Below, one piece after another: positions 46,680 to 55,419 of a DNA stretch of 64,000 nucleotides. The notes under the pieces were generated by a model that was not told where the DNA came from, ran no database searches, and saw nothing but the letters and a program-made list of their open reading frames with translations. Origin of the DNA: Neorhizobium vignae (lineage in GTDB: Bacteria; Pseudomonadota; Alphaproteobacteria; Rhizobiales; Rhizobiaceae); assembly GCF_000732195.1 (NCBI RefSeq), contig NZ_JNNU01000005.1:186001-250000 (forward strand). Direction: 5' to 3'. A program made the translations under genes and the position numbers. Each line of letters starts with the position of its first letter. Position 1 is the first letter of the stretch.

Positions 46680-47726
46680 ATGAAATACAGGAAACTTGGG
46701 CGCACGGACCTCTCCGTGTCGGAAATCTGCCTCGGCACGATGACCTGGGGCACCCAGAATTCGGAAACCGAAGCCCATGAACAGATGGACTACGCGTTCG
46801 AGAACGGCATCAACTTCTTCGACACCGCCGAACTCTATCCGACCACGCCGGTCACTCCCGCCACCTATGGCCGCACCGAGGAATATATCGGCACGTGGCT
46901 GAAGAAGAACGCGGCCAAGCGCAAGGACCTCGTCCTCGCCACGAAGATCGCAGGCAGCGGCCGCCCGCATATCCGCGAGGGCCGCGAGATCGAAGCGGCC
47001 ACCATCCGCCAGGCAGTCGATGCCAGTCTCAAGCGCCTGCAGACCGATTATCTCGACCTCTACCAGATCCACTGGCCGAACCGAGGCACCTTCCATTTCC
47101 GCAATTCCTGGACCTTCGACGTTTCGAAGCAGGATCGCGACAAGGCCGCCGCAGAAATCGCCGAAATCCTCGAAACGCTCGGCGAGCTGGTGAAGGACGG
47201 CAAGCTGCGCGCTGTCGGCCTTTCCAATGAAAGCGCCTGGGGCGCGATGAAATATCTCCGCCTGTCGGAGAAGAAGGCCCTGCCGCGCATCGCCTCGCTG
47301 CAGAACGAATACAATCTCCTCTATCGCCACTTCGATCTCGACCTCGCAGAAGTCGCCCATCACGAGGATGTCGGGCTGATGGCCTATTCGCCGCTCGCCG
47401 CCGGCCTCCTCACGGGCAAGTACCAGAACGGCGCGAGGCCGGAAGGGTCGCGGGCGACGATCAACACGGATCTCGGCGGCCGCCTGACGCCCTATCAGGA
47501 GCCGGCGGTGAAGGCCTATATCGGGGTCGCCGAAAAGCACGGCCTCGACCTCGCCCAGATGGCACTCGCCTTCTGCCTGTCGCGCCCCTTCATGGCCGCA
47601 GCCATCATCGGCGCGACGTCGATGGCCCAGCTGAAGCACGACATGGCGGCTGCCGACCTGACACTCTCGGACGAGGTGTTTGCGGATATCGCCGAGGTTC
47701 ATCGGCAGTGGCCGATGCCGCTGTAA
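46680..47726 (+). CDS. Tas-like NADP(H)-dependent aldo-keto reductase
   Basis: A 348-residue AKR with the (beta/alpha)8 motifs: N-terminal MKYRKLGRTDLSVSEICLG, FFDTAELYPTTP (catalytic Asp and Tyr), LATKIAG (Lys) and DLYQIHWPNR (His). It resembles E. coli Tas, whose natural substrate is not settled. It diverges from fabD and has its own promoter region. The stop is followed by 344 bp without a clear intact gene. Confidence 0.9.
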   Translation: MKYRKLGRTDLSVSEICLGTMTWGTQNSETEAHEQMDYAFENGINFFDTAELYPTTPVTPATYGRTEEYIGTWLKKNAAKRKDLVLATKIAGSGRPHIREGREIEAATIRQAVDASLKRLQTDYLDLYQIHWPNRGTFHFRNSWTFDVSKQDRDKAAAEIAEILETLGELVKDGKLRAVGLSNESAWGAMKYLRLSEKKALPRIASLQNEYNLLYRHFDLDLAEVAHHEDVGLMAYSPLAAGLLTGKYQNGARPEGSRATINTDLGGRLTPYQEPAVKAYIGVAEKHGLDLAQMALAFCLSRPFMAAAIIGATSMAQLKHDMAAADLTLSDEVFADIAEVHRQWPMPL

Positions 47727-48070
47727 GATCGCGGCATCACATCAGGGAGCGCAGCCATGTCACGAGCCGGAACGACTTAGATCGGGCATAAGGCGAGCAT
47801 CGCTCCCTGGCTTGACCGGCATTTCCGCTCGTCGCTGGCCGAATACCAGAAATCGCTCTTGAGCGTCGTGCTGACGCTTGCAACCATGCCCGGCTGAACG
47901 GACCTAAAGACCCCACGGAATTGCAATCCAGGGATGAAGAAATAACATATCTTGCAACCCGGATTAAGACTTTCTTAACGCTCCTCCCACACTTTCGATC
48001 GCAATCTTACAGGCGATCACATTCGAGGATCTCGGTCGCCTCCTGCCATTCTCGACTTGGGAGAACGAGC
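47727..48070. other. 344-bp region with a stop-interrupted small frame upstream of the RTX gene
   Basis: A short frame begins ATG 47757 after AGGGAG at good spacing. It has TAG at codon 8 (47778-47780) and then continues in frame to TGA at 47895-47897 with a protein-like sequence (HKASIAPWLDRHFRSSLAEY). It may be a decayed small gene. The last part, from about 47940, is lower in GC and should hold the RTX promoter. Confidence 0.45.
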
Positions 48071-49369
48071 ATGCTCAGCGCCGTATCGTCTTTGAGCGCC
48101 GCCTATTCGGGCAGCTCCGCGCTGCTGCTTCTCCAATCCGTATCGATGGGTCAGACCGGCACCGACGGCTCATCCTATACCGCCTCCGCGGGTCTGGCCC
48201 TCACGTCCAACCACACCGCCAGCGCGGCGGTCGACCTCTTGATCCGCATCATCATGGATGCCCAGGGCAAGAGTCAGGTCGAGATCGATGCCGAGGGCGG
48301 GATGGCGACGGCCAAGACCGGCGATGGCGACGACACGATCCAAATCCGCGCCGGAGCCGCCTATGGCGTATCGAGCGGCGGCGGCAACGACCTCATTGAC
48401 ATCGTGGCGACGAATACCGAATTCAAAAAACCCAGTGATCTCTACTCGGCGGTGGACAACGTCGACAGTGGCGACGGCAACGATCAGGTCCTGATCGACG
48501 CCCAGGGGCCAGTCACCCGCGTCTATGGCGGTGCCGGCGACGACATTGTGACGATTTCCGGCACGGGCGGCGGCTCCGGATACTACAATCCGATGAACCA
48601 GGGTGTAGACAATATCTACGGCGGAGCCGGCAACGATACGCTGGAACTCGTCAGTTCCGCGGGCATCGGCCGGATCGGCGGCGGCGACGGCAATGATATC
48701 GTCGACATCAAGGCCGGCGGCTGGGTCAGCAATGTCGATGGTGACGCCGGCAATGATATCATCGACATCAAGGCCAACGGGAGGGCTGACGGGATCCACG
48801 GCGGCGACGGCAACGACACGATCACCGCGCAGGCAAAAGACATGTCAGTTCTCGACGGAGGCGCCGGTGACGACATGATCGTCGTCAATGCCTCCCATGC
48901 GAGCGACATCGATGGCGGTGACGGCAACGATACGATCATCGTCACGACAGAAGGCTTCCTCAGAAATATTTCGGGCGGCAAGGGCGATGACCATGTCGTG
49001 CTCGACAACAAGGGCCGGACTGAGGCCAGCTACTATTTCAGCGCCGGCGATGGCCGCGATGTGATCGTCACCAAGGGCCCGCTCGAAATCAACGGCTTCA
49101 GCGAGGACGGCACCCGGCGGCTCGACATGAGCAAGGCCAGCATCACCGTGGACGGCGACACCATGACGATCGGCTTTGCCGGCACCACGGACAGCATCAC
49201 CGTGAAGCTCGGCGGGCGGATGGCCGATGCCGGCAACATCCATCTGGTCTACAGGCCGGAAACACAGTCGCTGCTGATTGCCGACGACCGGTATATTGCG
49301 GAGAACACGCCAGCCCCGCCGGTCTTCGACCGGAGTGAAGACAATCACGTCGGCTCCTTCCACCGGTAA
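48071..49369 (+). CDS. RTX (hemolysin-type calcium-binding) repeat protein 1
   Basis: A 432-residue acidic protein. An N-terminal Ser/Ala-rich region (about 90 residues) is followed by about eleven RTX-like nonapeptides (GGAGDDIVT, GGDGNDIVD, GGDGNDTII and similar), spaced by beta-strand-like segments. A separate C-terminal domain begins DGRDVIVTKGPLEINGF. Such parallel beta-rolls bind Ca2+ and are normally exported by type I secretion. No T1SS genes are in the window. ATG 48071 follows GGGAGA. The downstream gene encodes a paralogue. Confidence 0.85.
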   Translation: MLSAVSSLSAAYSGSSALLLLQSVSMGQTGTDGSSYTASAGLALTSNHTASAAVDLLIRIIMDAQGKSQVEIDAEGGMATAKTGDGDDTIQIRAGAAYGVSSGGGNDLIDIVATNTEFKKPSDLYSAVDNVDSGDGNDQVLIDAQGPVTRVYGGAGDDIVTISGTGGGSGYYNPMNQGVDNIYGGAGNDTLELVSSAGIGRIGGGDGNDIVDIKAGGWVSNVDGDAGNDIIDIKANGRADGIHGGDGNDTITAQAKDMSVLDGGAGDDMIVVNASHASDIDGGDGNDTIIVTTEGFLRNISGGKGDDHVVLDNKGRTEASYYFSAGDGRDVIVTKGPLEINGFSEDGTRRLDMSKASITVDGDTMTIGFAGTTDSITVKLGGRMADAGNIHLVYRPETQSLLIADDRYIAENTPAPPVFDRSEDNHVGSFHR

Positions 49370-49600
49370 GGTTACGTCCGCTGGCGGAGGCCTTTCGGCA
49401 TGATGCGGCAACGCCTCCTCCCGGCTTAATCGGGCAATAGTCCGCCGTTGCGAAAACCGCTCCTTTTTCTTTACGAAGCGCTTACCGCGCAAAGCGATGC
49501 CGCTGTCTCGCGGCCCTCAGCTTCTATAAGCTGTTCTCAATCAATGTCCGGTATGATGGCGGCATGTGAAAGACGGGACTTGCGGCCTCTGACGGGCCGC

Positions 49601-50539
49601 GTGCCGGAGGACAGAGCCATCACCAGCATCACCAACGCCTTCTACCGGAACTCCAATGCGGCGAGCTACGCATCGCTGCTGTTTTCCGGTCCGTCCGTTT
49701 CGGCAAGCCACACATCCGGCAATGCCCAGGGTTTCACTTCGGGCAGCGCGGGCGGCATCGAGCCCGACACGCAGGGGCCGGCGCAGCGGGCGCTTGCGCG
49801 GATCGTCGAGATCCTCGCACTCGGCAAGGCCGACGATACGTCCGAGGTGAACGTCAGCGAGAGCCTCGGCTACATTACCCACGCTTCCGGCAGCGAAGGC
49901 GACGATAGCCTGACGATGACCGGCCGTGCCGTCTACAATGTCGATAGCGGTGCCGGCGACGATACGTTGAAGATCAAGACAGCTTCCGTCTCCGGTGTCG
50001 AGGCCGGCGACGGCGCCGACAAGATCGAGGCAAAGGCCACCCTCTTGCGCGCCATAAACGGCGGCGCCGGCAAGGACGACATCCGGCTTGCGGGCAAGCT
50101 GGCGATGGAGATTTCGGGCGGCGACGGTGCCGACAGCATCCGGATCTCGGCCGAGACGATGACCGGCATCGATGGCGGCGACGGCGACGATACGCTCTAC
50201 CTCGAAGGACGCCGCATCTTTGCCTCGGGCGGCGCAGGCAATGACACCGTTACCATCCACCAGACCGGCAAACCGTCCGGCCAGGGCGTCGTCGAATACA
50301 CGTTCGGCAAGAATGGCGGCGAGGATACGATTGCCACCGACGGCCCGATCTCGCTGCGGTTCGACGGCTATTTCGAGAAGGATGTCGGCATTTCCGTCAA
50401 GGACAATGTGCTGACCGCCTCGTTCAAGGGCTCCGAAGACAAGATCACCGTGACGCTCGACGGCAAGGCGCTGAAGAATGGTGCCCTCACCTATGGTTTC
50501 GCTTTCGAAAAGGGACAGACGGTCCTCAAGATCGGCTGA
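49601..50539 (+). CDS. RTX repeat protein 2, paralogue of the preceding gene; start unsettled
   Basis: About 312 residues. Six to eight RTX nonapeptides (SGAGDDTLK, GGDGADSIR, GGDGDDTLY, GGAGNDTVT) follow an N-terminal segment ASYASLLFSG. The C-terminal domain has the same pattern as its neighbour (EDTIATDGPISLRFDG, then ASFKGSEDKITVTLDGK). The start is doubtful: a good GGAGG (49606-49610) stands 8 nt before ATC (49619), where TSITNAFYRN would follow Met if the codon were ATG. I list GTG 49601 as a conservative start. A strong hairpin follows the stop. Confidence 0.75.
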   Translation: MPEDRAITSITNAFYRNSNAASYASLLFSGPSVSASHTSGNAQGFTSGSAGGIEPDTQGPAQRALARIVEILALGKADDTSEVNVSESLGYITHASGSEGDDSLTMTGRAVYNVDSGAGDDTLKIKTASVSGVEAGDGADKIEAKATLLRAINGGAGKDDIRLAGKLAMEISGGDGADSIRISAETMTGIDGGDGDDTLYLEGRRIFASGGAGNDTVTIHQTGKPSGQGVVEYTFGKNGGEDTIATDGPISLRFDGYFEKDVGISVKDNVLTASFKGSEDKITVTLDGKALKNGALTYGFAFEKGQTVLKIG

Positions 50540-50580
50540 TCCAACCCGCCAAGCAAAAGCATGCCCTCCCGGGACATGAT

Positions 50581-50615
50581 CGGGGATATCGCCGGTTCTC
50601 CCGGCGATATCCCCG
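50581..50615. terminator. Strong hairpin between convergent RTX2 and peroxidase genes
   Basis: A 15-bp perfect inverted repeat, CGGGGATATCGCCGG (50581-50595) and its complement (50601-50615), with a 5-nt TTCTC loop. There is no clear U-tract on either side, so termination would need a factor, or the hairpin protects 3' ends. Confidence 0.7.
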
Positions 50616-50622
50616 ATGGTTA

Positions 50623-52242
50623 TCATTCCGTCGGCGGTGCCGCGGGCTCGACGACGGGCTCGGGAACCGGTACCGGCGTCGGCCGGAACGGCGCCGCGTC
50701 GACCGGCAGGCCCGAGAGGCGGATGATGGTCGGCAGCCCCCATTTGCGGCCATTGACCTGTTCATCGGCATTGAGGCCGGGCTTGCCGGCGGCGATCAGG
50801 TCCGCCTCGACGCTGTCGAGCAGCTCGTCCTTGTCGGGCGTCCATCCGGGCTCCAGATTGAAGAACGACAGTGGATCGCCCTTCAGGAGACCTGCGAACG
50901 TCGCCGCGACGATGATCGAGCCGAGCGTTCCCAGGCGATCGCCGGCGCCGCCGACGGTCAGCGTCGAGCCTTCGACCTGAGCGTCGAATTCGGCCTCCTT
51001 CAGAATATAATACCAGAGGGCTTCCCGCTCGGTTTCGGCGATATTGATGATCGGGATGTCCAAAAGCTTGGCGATCTCGATGGCCGACGGCAGTTGCATC
51101 CTGACGCCGCGCACCAGATTGCGGGCCGCAAGCACGTTGAGGATCCTGGTGTTGTCACCCGGCTTGTCGGGATCCTCCGGCAGTTCACGCAGCGCATTCG
51201 CCAGCACGCTGTCGAATTTTCGGGCCACCTGCGGGAATGTCGGCCGAACGGAGGACGACATCCTGAGGAACCAGTCCCACTGCACGACCCGGTCCGCGTG
51301 CAGCGCGCGAAACCCTCGCAGATCCTCGGCATTGAACTTGAAGGTCGGCGTGAAGACGCCGACGCCCTTGGCGAAATTCGTCTGGTAGCCGTTGCGGACC
51401 AGCGAATGCCCGAACCGGTAGGCGGCGACCGAAAACTCCAGCGGCATGAACGGATTGTTCTTCCAGTCATAGACATCTTCGTAGCCGAGCTCCCAGGAGG
51501 TTCGCCCGTTGCCGGCGTCGCGGTCCTTGCGAAGCGCCCGCTTGTGGACGGAGGGATCGCAGATGCGGGCCATGTAGTCATGCCAGATAATCCACTGGTA
51601 GAGACGCCGCAGCGTCTTCCGTGCCGCCTCGAAAGCCCTCCTGGACGGCATGCCCTTCTTGATCGCCGCCTTGACGAGCGTGTTATGGGCCAAGAGGAAA
51701 GCCAGGTGCAGCTGAGCGACAATGGCGTTCTCGTCATTGCGCGGGTCGCCGATCAGAGCGGTATCCTGGCCTGCGGCGCGCGGCAGATCCTTGAACGCCG
51801 TGCCCGCGATCTCCCCGATCCGAAAACAGCCCGGCGCAGCCTTGTCGTAGAGATAGGGCTGCGCATCCGGCCCCTGCCCGTAGATGCAATCGAGATCGAG
51901 CCGCGGCGTCCGGAAGTTATGAAGCCGGTTCGGATCGAGTTCCGCCTCGCTGAGCGGCGTCGTGTCCAGCGTCAGGTCATGGTCGATGAACTGACCGAAA
52001 TAGACGTAACCGGACGGAAGTTTGGAGTCGCCCGCAGGCGGCGCCGTCGTATCGACCATCTTGGTCGCGACGAAATTCATGAAATAGGCTTCAAGTGCCG
52101 CAGCACTACCTATCCCTGCACCTGTAAAACCGGTTGTATCCGGCTCCCAGCCTGGAAGTTCTGGAAACAACCGCCCGAAACCCCCTTGGTAAAATCGAGA
52201 ACGTGGTGCGGTTACTTCAAAGTTCTTCTCTCCATGATGCAT
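50623..52242 (-). CDS. Haem peroxidase of the animal-type (An_peroxidase) family
   Basis: A 539-residue protein. Family features include distal Asp87-His88 in GQFIDHDLT, Arg168/Glu171 in DPRNDENAIV, and proximal His279 in YRFGHSLVRNGY. No signal peptide is seen, but many bacterial members leave the cell through type I secretion, which the two upstream RTX neighbours would share. ATG 52242 follows GGAGGGG at 8 nt; an upstream ATG at 52308 is less likely. Ca2+-binding and substrate are not defined. The C-terminal 20 residues are Pro/Glu-rich. Confidence 0.88.
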   Translation of the reverse strand: MHHGEKNFEVTAPRSRFYQGGFGRLFPELPGWEPDTTGFTGAGIGSAAALEAYFMNFVATKMVDTTAPPAGDSKLPSGYVYFGQFIDHDLTLDTTPLSEAELDPNRLHNFRTPRLDLDCIYGQGPDAQPYLYDKAAPGCFRIGEIAGTAFKDLPRAAGQDTALIGDPRNDENAIVAQLHLAFLLAHNTLVKAAIKKGMPSRRAFEAARKTLRRLYQWIIWHDYMARICDPSVHKRALRKDRDAGNGRTSWELGYEDVYDWKNNPFMPLEFSVAAYRFGHSLVRNGYQTNFAKGVGVFTPTFKFNAEDLRGFRALHADRVVQWDWFLRMSSSVRPTFPQVARKFDSVLANALRELPEDPDKPGDNTRILNVLAARNLVRGVRMQLPSAIEIAKLLDIPIINIAETEREALWYYILKEAEFDAQVEGSTLTVGGAGDRLGTLGSIIVAATFAGLLKGDPLSFFNLEPGWTPDKDELLDSVEADLIAAGKPGLNADEQVNGRKWGLPTIIRLSGLPVDAAPFRPTPVPVPEPVVEPAAPPTE

Positions 52243-52296
52243 GACAAATTCCCCTCCACTTTGACTGAATACCCTCCAGCACTTTTCCCGCGGCGG

Positions 52297-52324
52297 ACTA
52301 TACTCCAATTACTCGAATTTTCAA
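52297..52324 (-). promoter_or_regulatory. Candidate sigma-70 promoter of the peroxidase gene
   Basis: On the minus strand TTGAAA (52324-52319) and TATAGT (52302-52297) are separated by 16 bp, about 55 bp upstream of the start codon. Similarity to consensus is good, but there is no experimental support. Confidence 0.45.
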
Positions 52325-52648
52325 CCTGCATACCTGTTAACTCTACCTTAAGTATAATTTAGGCGCCGCTAATTGATTACATTCCAGGAACCACCCTTGC
52401 CTTCTCTCCAAAAATCCGTATAAGCGCGCTGTTCGCAACACCCGGTCTTCTGGCTGGTGGCTGAACGGAGGGCAGGCTTCCTCGAAAAGGACGCCGCAGG
52501 GACCACAGGGTCCAAGCCTCCCGTGTCTCCGCTCTCGACCGTCTCGATACAACACTTTTCTTGCCTGGGGTTTCCCCGTTCAGGAGCAGTCGTTGAGGCT
52601 TAGCCGCCGAGGTCCGGGTAGACAACCGCAAGAAAAGGCAAAGCTTAC
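52325..52648. other. Leader region of rpsF
   Basis: No gene is seen in the region between the peroxidase promoter and rpsF. The last 90 bp contain a short GGGG-TTT-CCCC hairpin (about 52567-52577) and a CCGCCGAGGTCCGGG segment (52604-52618). In many bacteria the S6:S18 pair binds a CCG-containing hairpin in this leader, so a similar autoregulatory structure is possible here. Confidence 0.35.
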
Positions 52649-53128
52649 ATGGCTCTTTACGAACACGTATTCCTTGCCCGGCAGGATATGTCCGCTCAGC
52701 AGGTTGATGCCCTCGTCGAACAGTACAAGGGCGTCATCGAAGCTAACGGCGGCAAAGTCGGGCGCATTGAAAACTGGGGCCTCAAGTCCCTCACCTACCG
52801 CATCAGCAAGAACCGCAAGGCTCATTACGCCCTGATGGACATCGACGCACCGGCTCCGGCCGTGCACGAGATGGAACGCCAGATGCGCATCAACGAAGAC
52901 ATTCTTCGCTACATGACGATCGCCGTCGAGAAGCATGAAGAAGGTCCGTCGGCGATGATGCAGAAGCGCGACCGTGACGACCGCCCGCGCCGTGATGGCG
53001 ACGACCGTGGTCCGCGCCGCGAATTTGGCGACCGCCCGCCGCGCCGCGAAGGCGGCTTCGGCGACCGTCCGGACCGTGGTCCGCGTGAAGGCGGCTTCGA
53101 GCGCCGTCCGCGCGAAGACCGTGCGTAA
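52649..53128 (+). CDS. rpsF: 30S ribosomal protein S6
   Basis: 159 residues. The S6 core (residues 1-100: [20 protein letters not shown] to [14 protein letters not shown]) is followed by a long Arg/Asp/Gly-rich tail with repeated [17 protein letters not shown] blocks, common in Rhizobiales. S6 pairs with S18 on the 30S platform. It heads the rpsF-rpsR-DUF2232-rplI group. Confidence 0.97.
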   Translation: MALYEHVFLARQDMSAQQVDALVEQYKGVIEANGGKVGRIENWGLKSLTYRISKNRKAHYALMDIDAPAPAVHEMERQMRINEDILRYMTIAVEKHEEGPSAMMQKRDRDDRPRRDGDDRGPRREFGDRPPRREGGFGDRPDRGPREGGFERRPREDRA

Positions 53129-53150
53129 TAGAGGCTAAGGAGAAAAGACC

Positions 53151-53405
53151 ATGGCTGACGTATCATCATCCTCCTCCCAGGCACGCCGTCCGTTCCATCG
53201 CCGCCGCAAGACCTGCCCGTTCTCGGGTGCCAATGCGCCGAAGATCGACTACAAGGACGTACGCCTCCTGCAGCGCTACATTTCCGAGCGCGGCAAGATC
53301 GTTCCGTCGCGCATCACGGCCGTTTCCCAGAAGAAGCAGCGCGAACTCGCCCAGGCGATCAAGCGCGCCCGCTTCCTCGGCCTGCTGCCCTACGTCGTAG
53401 CGTAA
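53151..53405 (+). CDS. rpsR: 30S ribosomal protein S18
   Basis: An 84-residue S18 with the signature [20 protein letters not shown] and the C-terminal [19 protein letters not shown] precedes ATG 53151 at good spacing. It partners S6 from the preceding gene. A hairpin lies just after the stop. Confidence 0.97.
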   Translation: MADVSSSSSQARRPFHRRRKTCPFSGANAPKIDYKDVRLLQRYISERGKIVPSRITAVSQKKQRELAQAIKRARFLGLLPYVVA

Positions 53406-53417
53406 TTCAGAACACCG

Positions 53418-53444
53418 GACCCGCTGATCAAAAGTCAGCGGGTT
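53418..53444 (+). terminator. Intercistronic hairpin after rpsR
   Basis: ACCCGCTGA (53419-53427) pairs exactly with 53435-53443 around a 7-nt loop. It has only a weak T-run (GTTC), so it may trim or attenuate rather than fully end transcription toward the DUF2232 gene. Confidence 0.55.
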
Positions 53445-53564
53445 CATCCCTTCCGCGATGGGCGCGGATCGGAACCTCCCAAACCCCATGTTGGGGATGA
53501 AGCGCCTGAGAGATCGATTCAGGACTTGTCCCCTAACTGCTTCAAAAAGCAGGACAGCGAGACC

Positions 53565-54551
53565 GTGACGAACAAGATTCAGACAGTGCTCCCGACCGGC
53601 ATTCTTGCCGGCATTGCCGCCACCCTGCTCGTGCTGGGTGCGAATGCGCAGCTGTCGTTTGCGTCCGTGCTCTACGCCGCCTCCTCGCTGCCGATCTTCA
53701 TTGCCGGCCTCGGCTGGGGCAATCGCGCCGCCGCGATCGGCATCGTGACCGCCGGCATCCTCGGCGCCATCCTCGTCTCGCCGATGTTCGCCGTCGCGAT
53801 GGCGGTATTCACGCTGATCCCGGCGGGCTGGCTTTCGCATCTCGCCAACCTCGCGCGTCCCGCCTCCGAACTCGGCGGCCCGGACAACCTGATGGCCTGG
53901 TACCCGATCTCAGATATCCTCCTGCATCTCTGCGGCCTGGTGACGCTCGCCGTCATCGCGCTCGGGGTCGCAATCGGCTACGGCCCGGAGCTCACGGACC
54001 GGATGGTCGACGCGATGATCGCGGCTCTGCAGGCCCAGGAACCAGCCTTCACGCCGGAACCGGCGGGCTTGGCGCAGACCAAGTCGCTGCTGGTGCTGAT
54101 GCTGCCGCTCGTCCAGGGCGGCGTCTGGGTGACACTGCTGTTTGCCGCCTTCTACATCGCCGTGCGCATCGTGTCGCGCTCCGGCCGGGCGCTGCGTCCG
54201 CGCGAGGACATGCCGTCGGCACTGCGGATGAACCGGCACGCGATCTTCATCTTCCTCGGCGGCATCGTGCTCGCATTCCTGGGTGGCGTTCCGGCGATGA
54301 TCGGCGCGACGATCTGCGGCACGTTCGGCGCCGGCTTCCTGATGGCCGGTTTCGCCTCCCTGCATTTCCGCAGCCTTGGCAAGGACTGGCGCATCCCAGC
54401 CCTCGTGCTCTGCTACCTCTCTTCAATGCTCGTCCTGCCGGCGATCGCGATCCTCATCCTGGGGCTTTCCGATACGAGGCGGACGATCGCGCTCACTCCG
54501 CTCAAGACCGGCGCGAGCCCCGACAACAAGACCACCGAAAACAAGAACTGA
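53565..54551 (+). CDS. DUF2232 family membrane protein
   Basis: 328 residues with about eight hydrophobic segments, starting IQTVLPTGILAGIAATLLVL. DUF2232 proteins lie between rpsR and rplI in many alphaproteobacteria and have no proven role. The start is GTG 53565 after AGGAC; a longer frame to 53526 is not supported. The last 20 residues are Lys/Asn/Thr-rich. Confidence 0.82.
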   Translation: MTNKIQTVLPTGILAGIAATLLVLGANAQLSFASVLYAASSLPIFIAGLGWGNRAAAIGIVTAGILGAILVSPMFAVAMAVFTLIPAGWLSHLANLARPASELGGPDNLMAWYPISDILLHLCGLVTLAVIALGVAIGYGPELTDRMVDAMIAALQAQEPAFTPEPAGLAQTKSLLVLMLPLVQGGVWVTLLFAAFYIAVRIVSRSGRALRPREDMPSALRMNRHAIFIFLGGIVLAFLGGVPAMIGATICGTFGAGFLMAGFASLHFRSLGKDWRIPALVLCYLSSMLVLPAIAILILGLSDTRRTIALTPLKTGASPDNKTTENKN

Positions 54552-54588
54552 AAAAACAAGAACTGACTGATCGAAAGGAAATACAACC

Positions 54589-55164
54589 ATGCAAGTCATT
54601 CTGCTTGAACGCGTACCGAAGCTTGGCCAGATGGGCGAAACCGTCAAGGTTCGCGACGGCTTTGCCCGTAACTACCTCCTGCCGCTCGGCAAGGCTCTCC
54701 GCTCCAACGAAGCCAACAAGAAGCGCTTCGAATCCGAGCGCGCCACGCTTGAAGCACGCAACCTCGAGCGCAAGGGCGAAGCCGCCAAGGTCGCCGAAGT
54801 TCTCGACGGCAAGTCCTTCATCGTCGTGCGCGCCGCCGGCGAAACCGGCCAGCTCTACGGCTCCGTCGCTGCCCGCGACATCGTCGAGGCGCTCGCTGCC
54901 GAAGGCTTCACCATCGGCCGCAACCAGGTCGACCTCAACACGCCGATCAAGGAAATCGGCCTGCACAAGGTCTCGCTGCACCTGCATGCGGAAGTCGAAG
55001 TTTCGATCGAACTGAACGTTGCCCGCTCGGCTGAAGAAGCCAGCCGCCAGTCCCAGGGCGAAAGCCTCACCTCCGCCGACGCCATCTACGGCGTCGACGA
55101 AGATGCGCTCCGTCCGGAAGACTTCTTCGATCCGGAAGCCGACGGCGCCGGCGACGACGAATAA
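54589..55164 (+). CDS. rplI: 50S ribosomal protein L9
   Basis: 191 residues. N-terminal rRNA-binding domain with [17 protein letters not shown] and [16 protein letters not shown], connecting helix, and C-terminal domain; the tail is strongly acidic (EADGAGDDE). AAAGGAAA lies before the ATG. A canonical terminator follows. Confidence 0.97.
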   Translation: MQVILLERVPKLGQMGETVKVRDGFARNYLLPLGKALRSNEANKKRFESERATLEARNLERKGEAAKVAEVLDGKSFIVVRAAGETGQLYGSVAARDIVEALAAEGFTIGRNQVDLNTPIKEIGLHKVSLHLHAEVEVSIELNVARSAEEASRQSQGESLTSADAIYGVDEDALRPEDFFDPEADGAGDDE

Positions 55165-55190
55165 GCGTCGTTCCAAAGACTGTTCAAAGA

Positions 55191-55223
55191 GCGCCCGGGC
55201 CGACAAGGCCTGGGCGTTTTTTT
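55191..55223 (+). terminator. Rho-independent terminator after rplI
   Basis: CGCCCGGGCC (55192-55201) pairs with GGCCTGGGCG (55207-55216), one G-U pair, loop GACAA, followed by a run of seven T. This is the clearest terminator in the window. Confidence 0.95.
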
Positions 55224-55419
55224 GTCTATTTTCAGCGTGTAGGATGAAGCCTCGCGCCAACGATTCGCCGATTGCCACAGTCAAACGGATTCGTGCCGTT
55301 TTCCGTAATTTTGTAAGCAGCCTGTGAATCACTGTGTGTAGCGAACTGAATCATTTCAGGACGCCTCGCAACCCGTTAGAACCGACGGCTTGGCAGCAGG
55401 ACAGGACGGACAAAAGACC

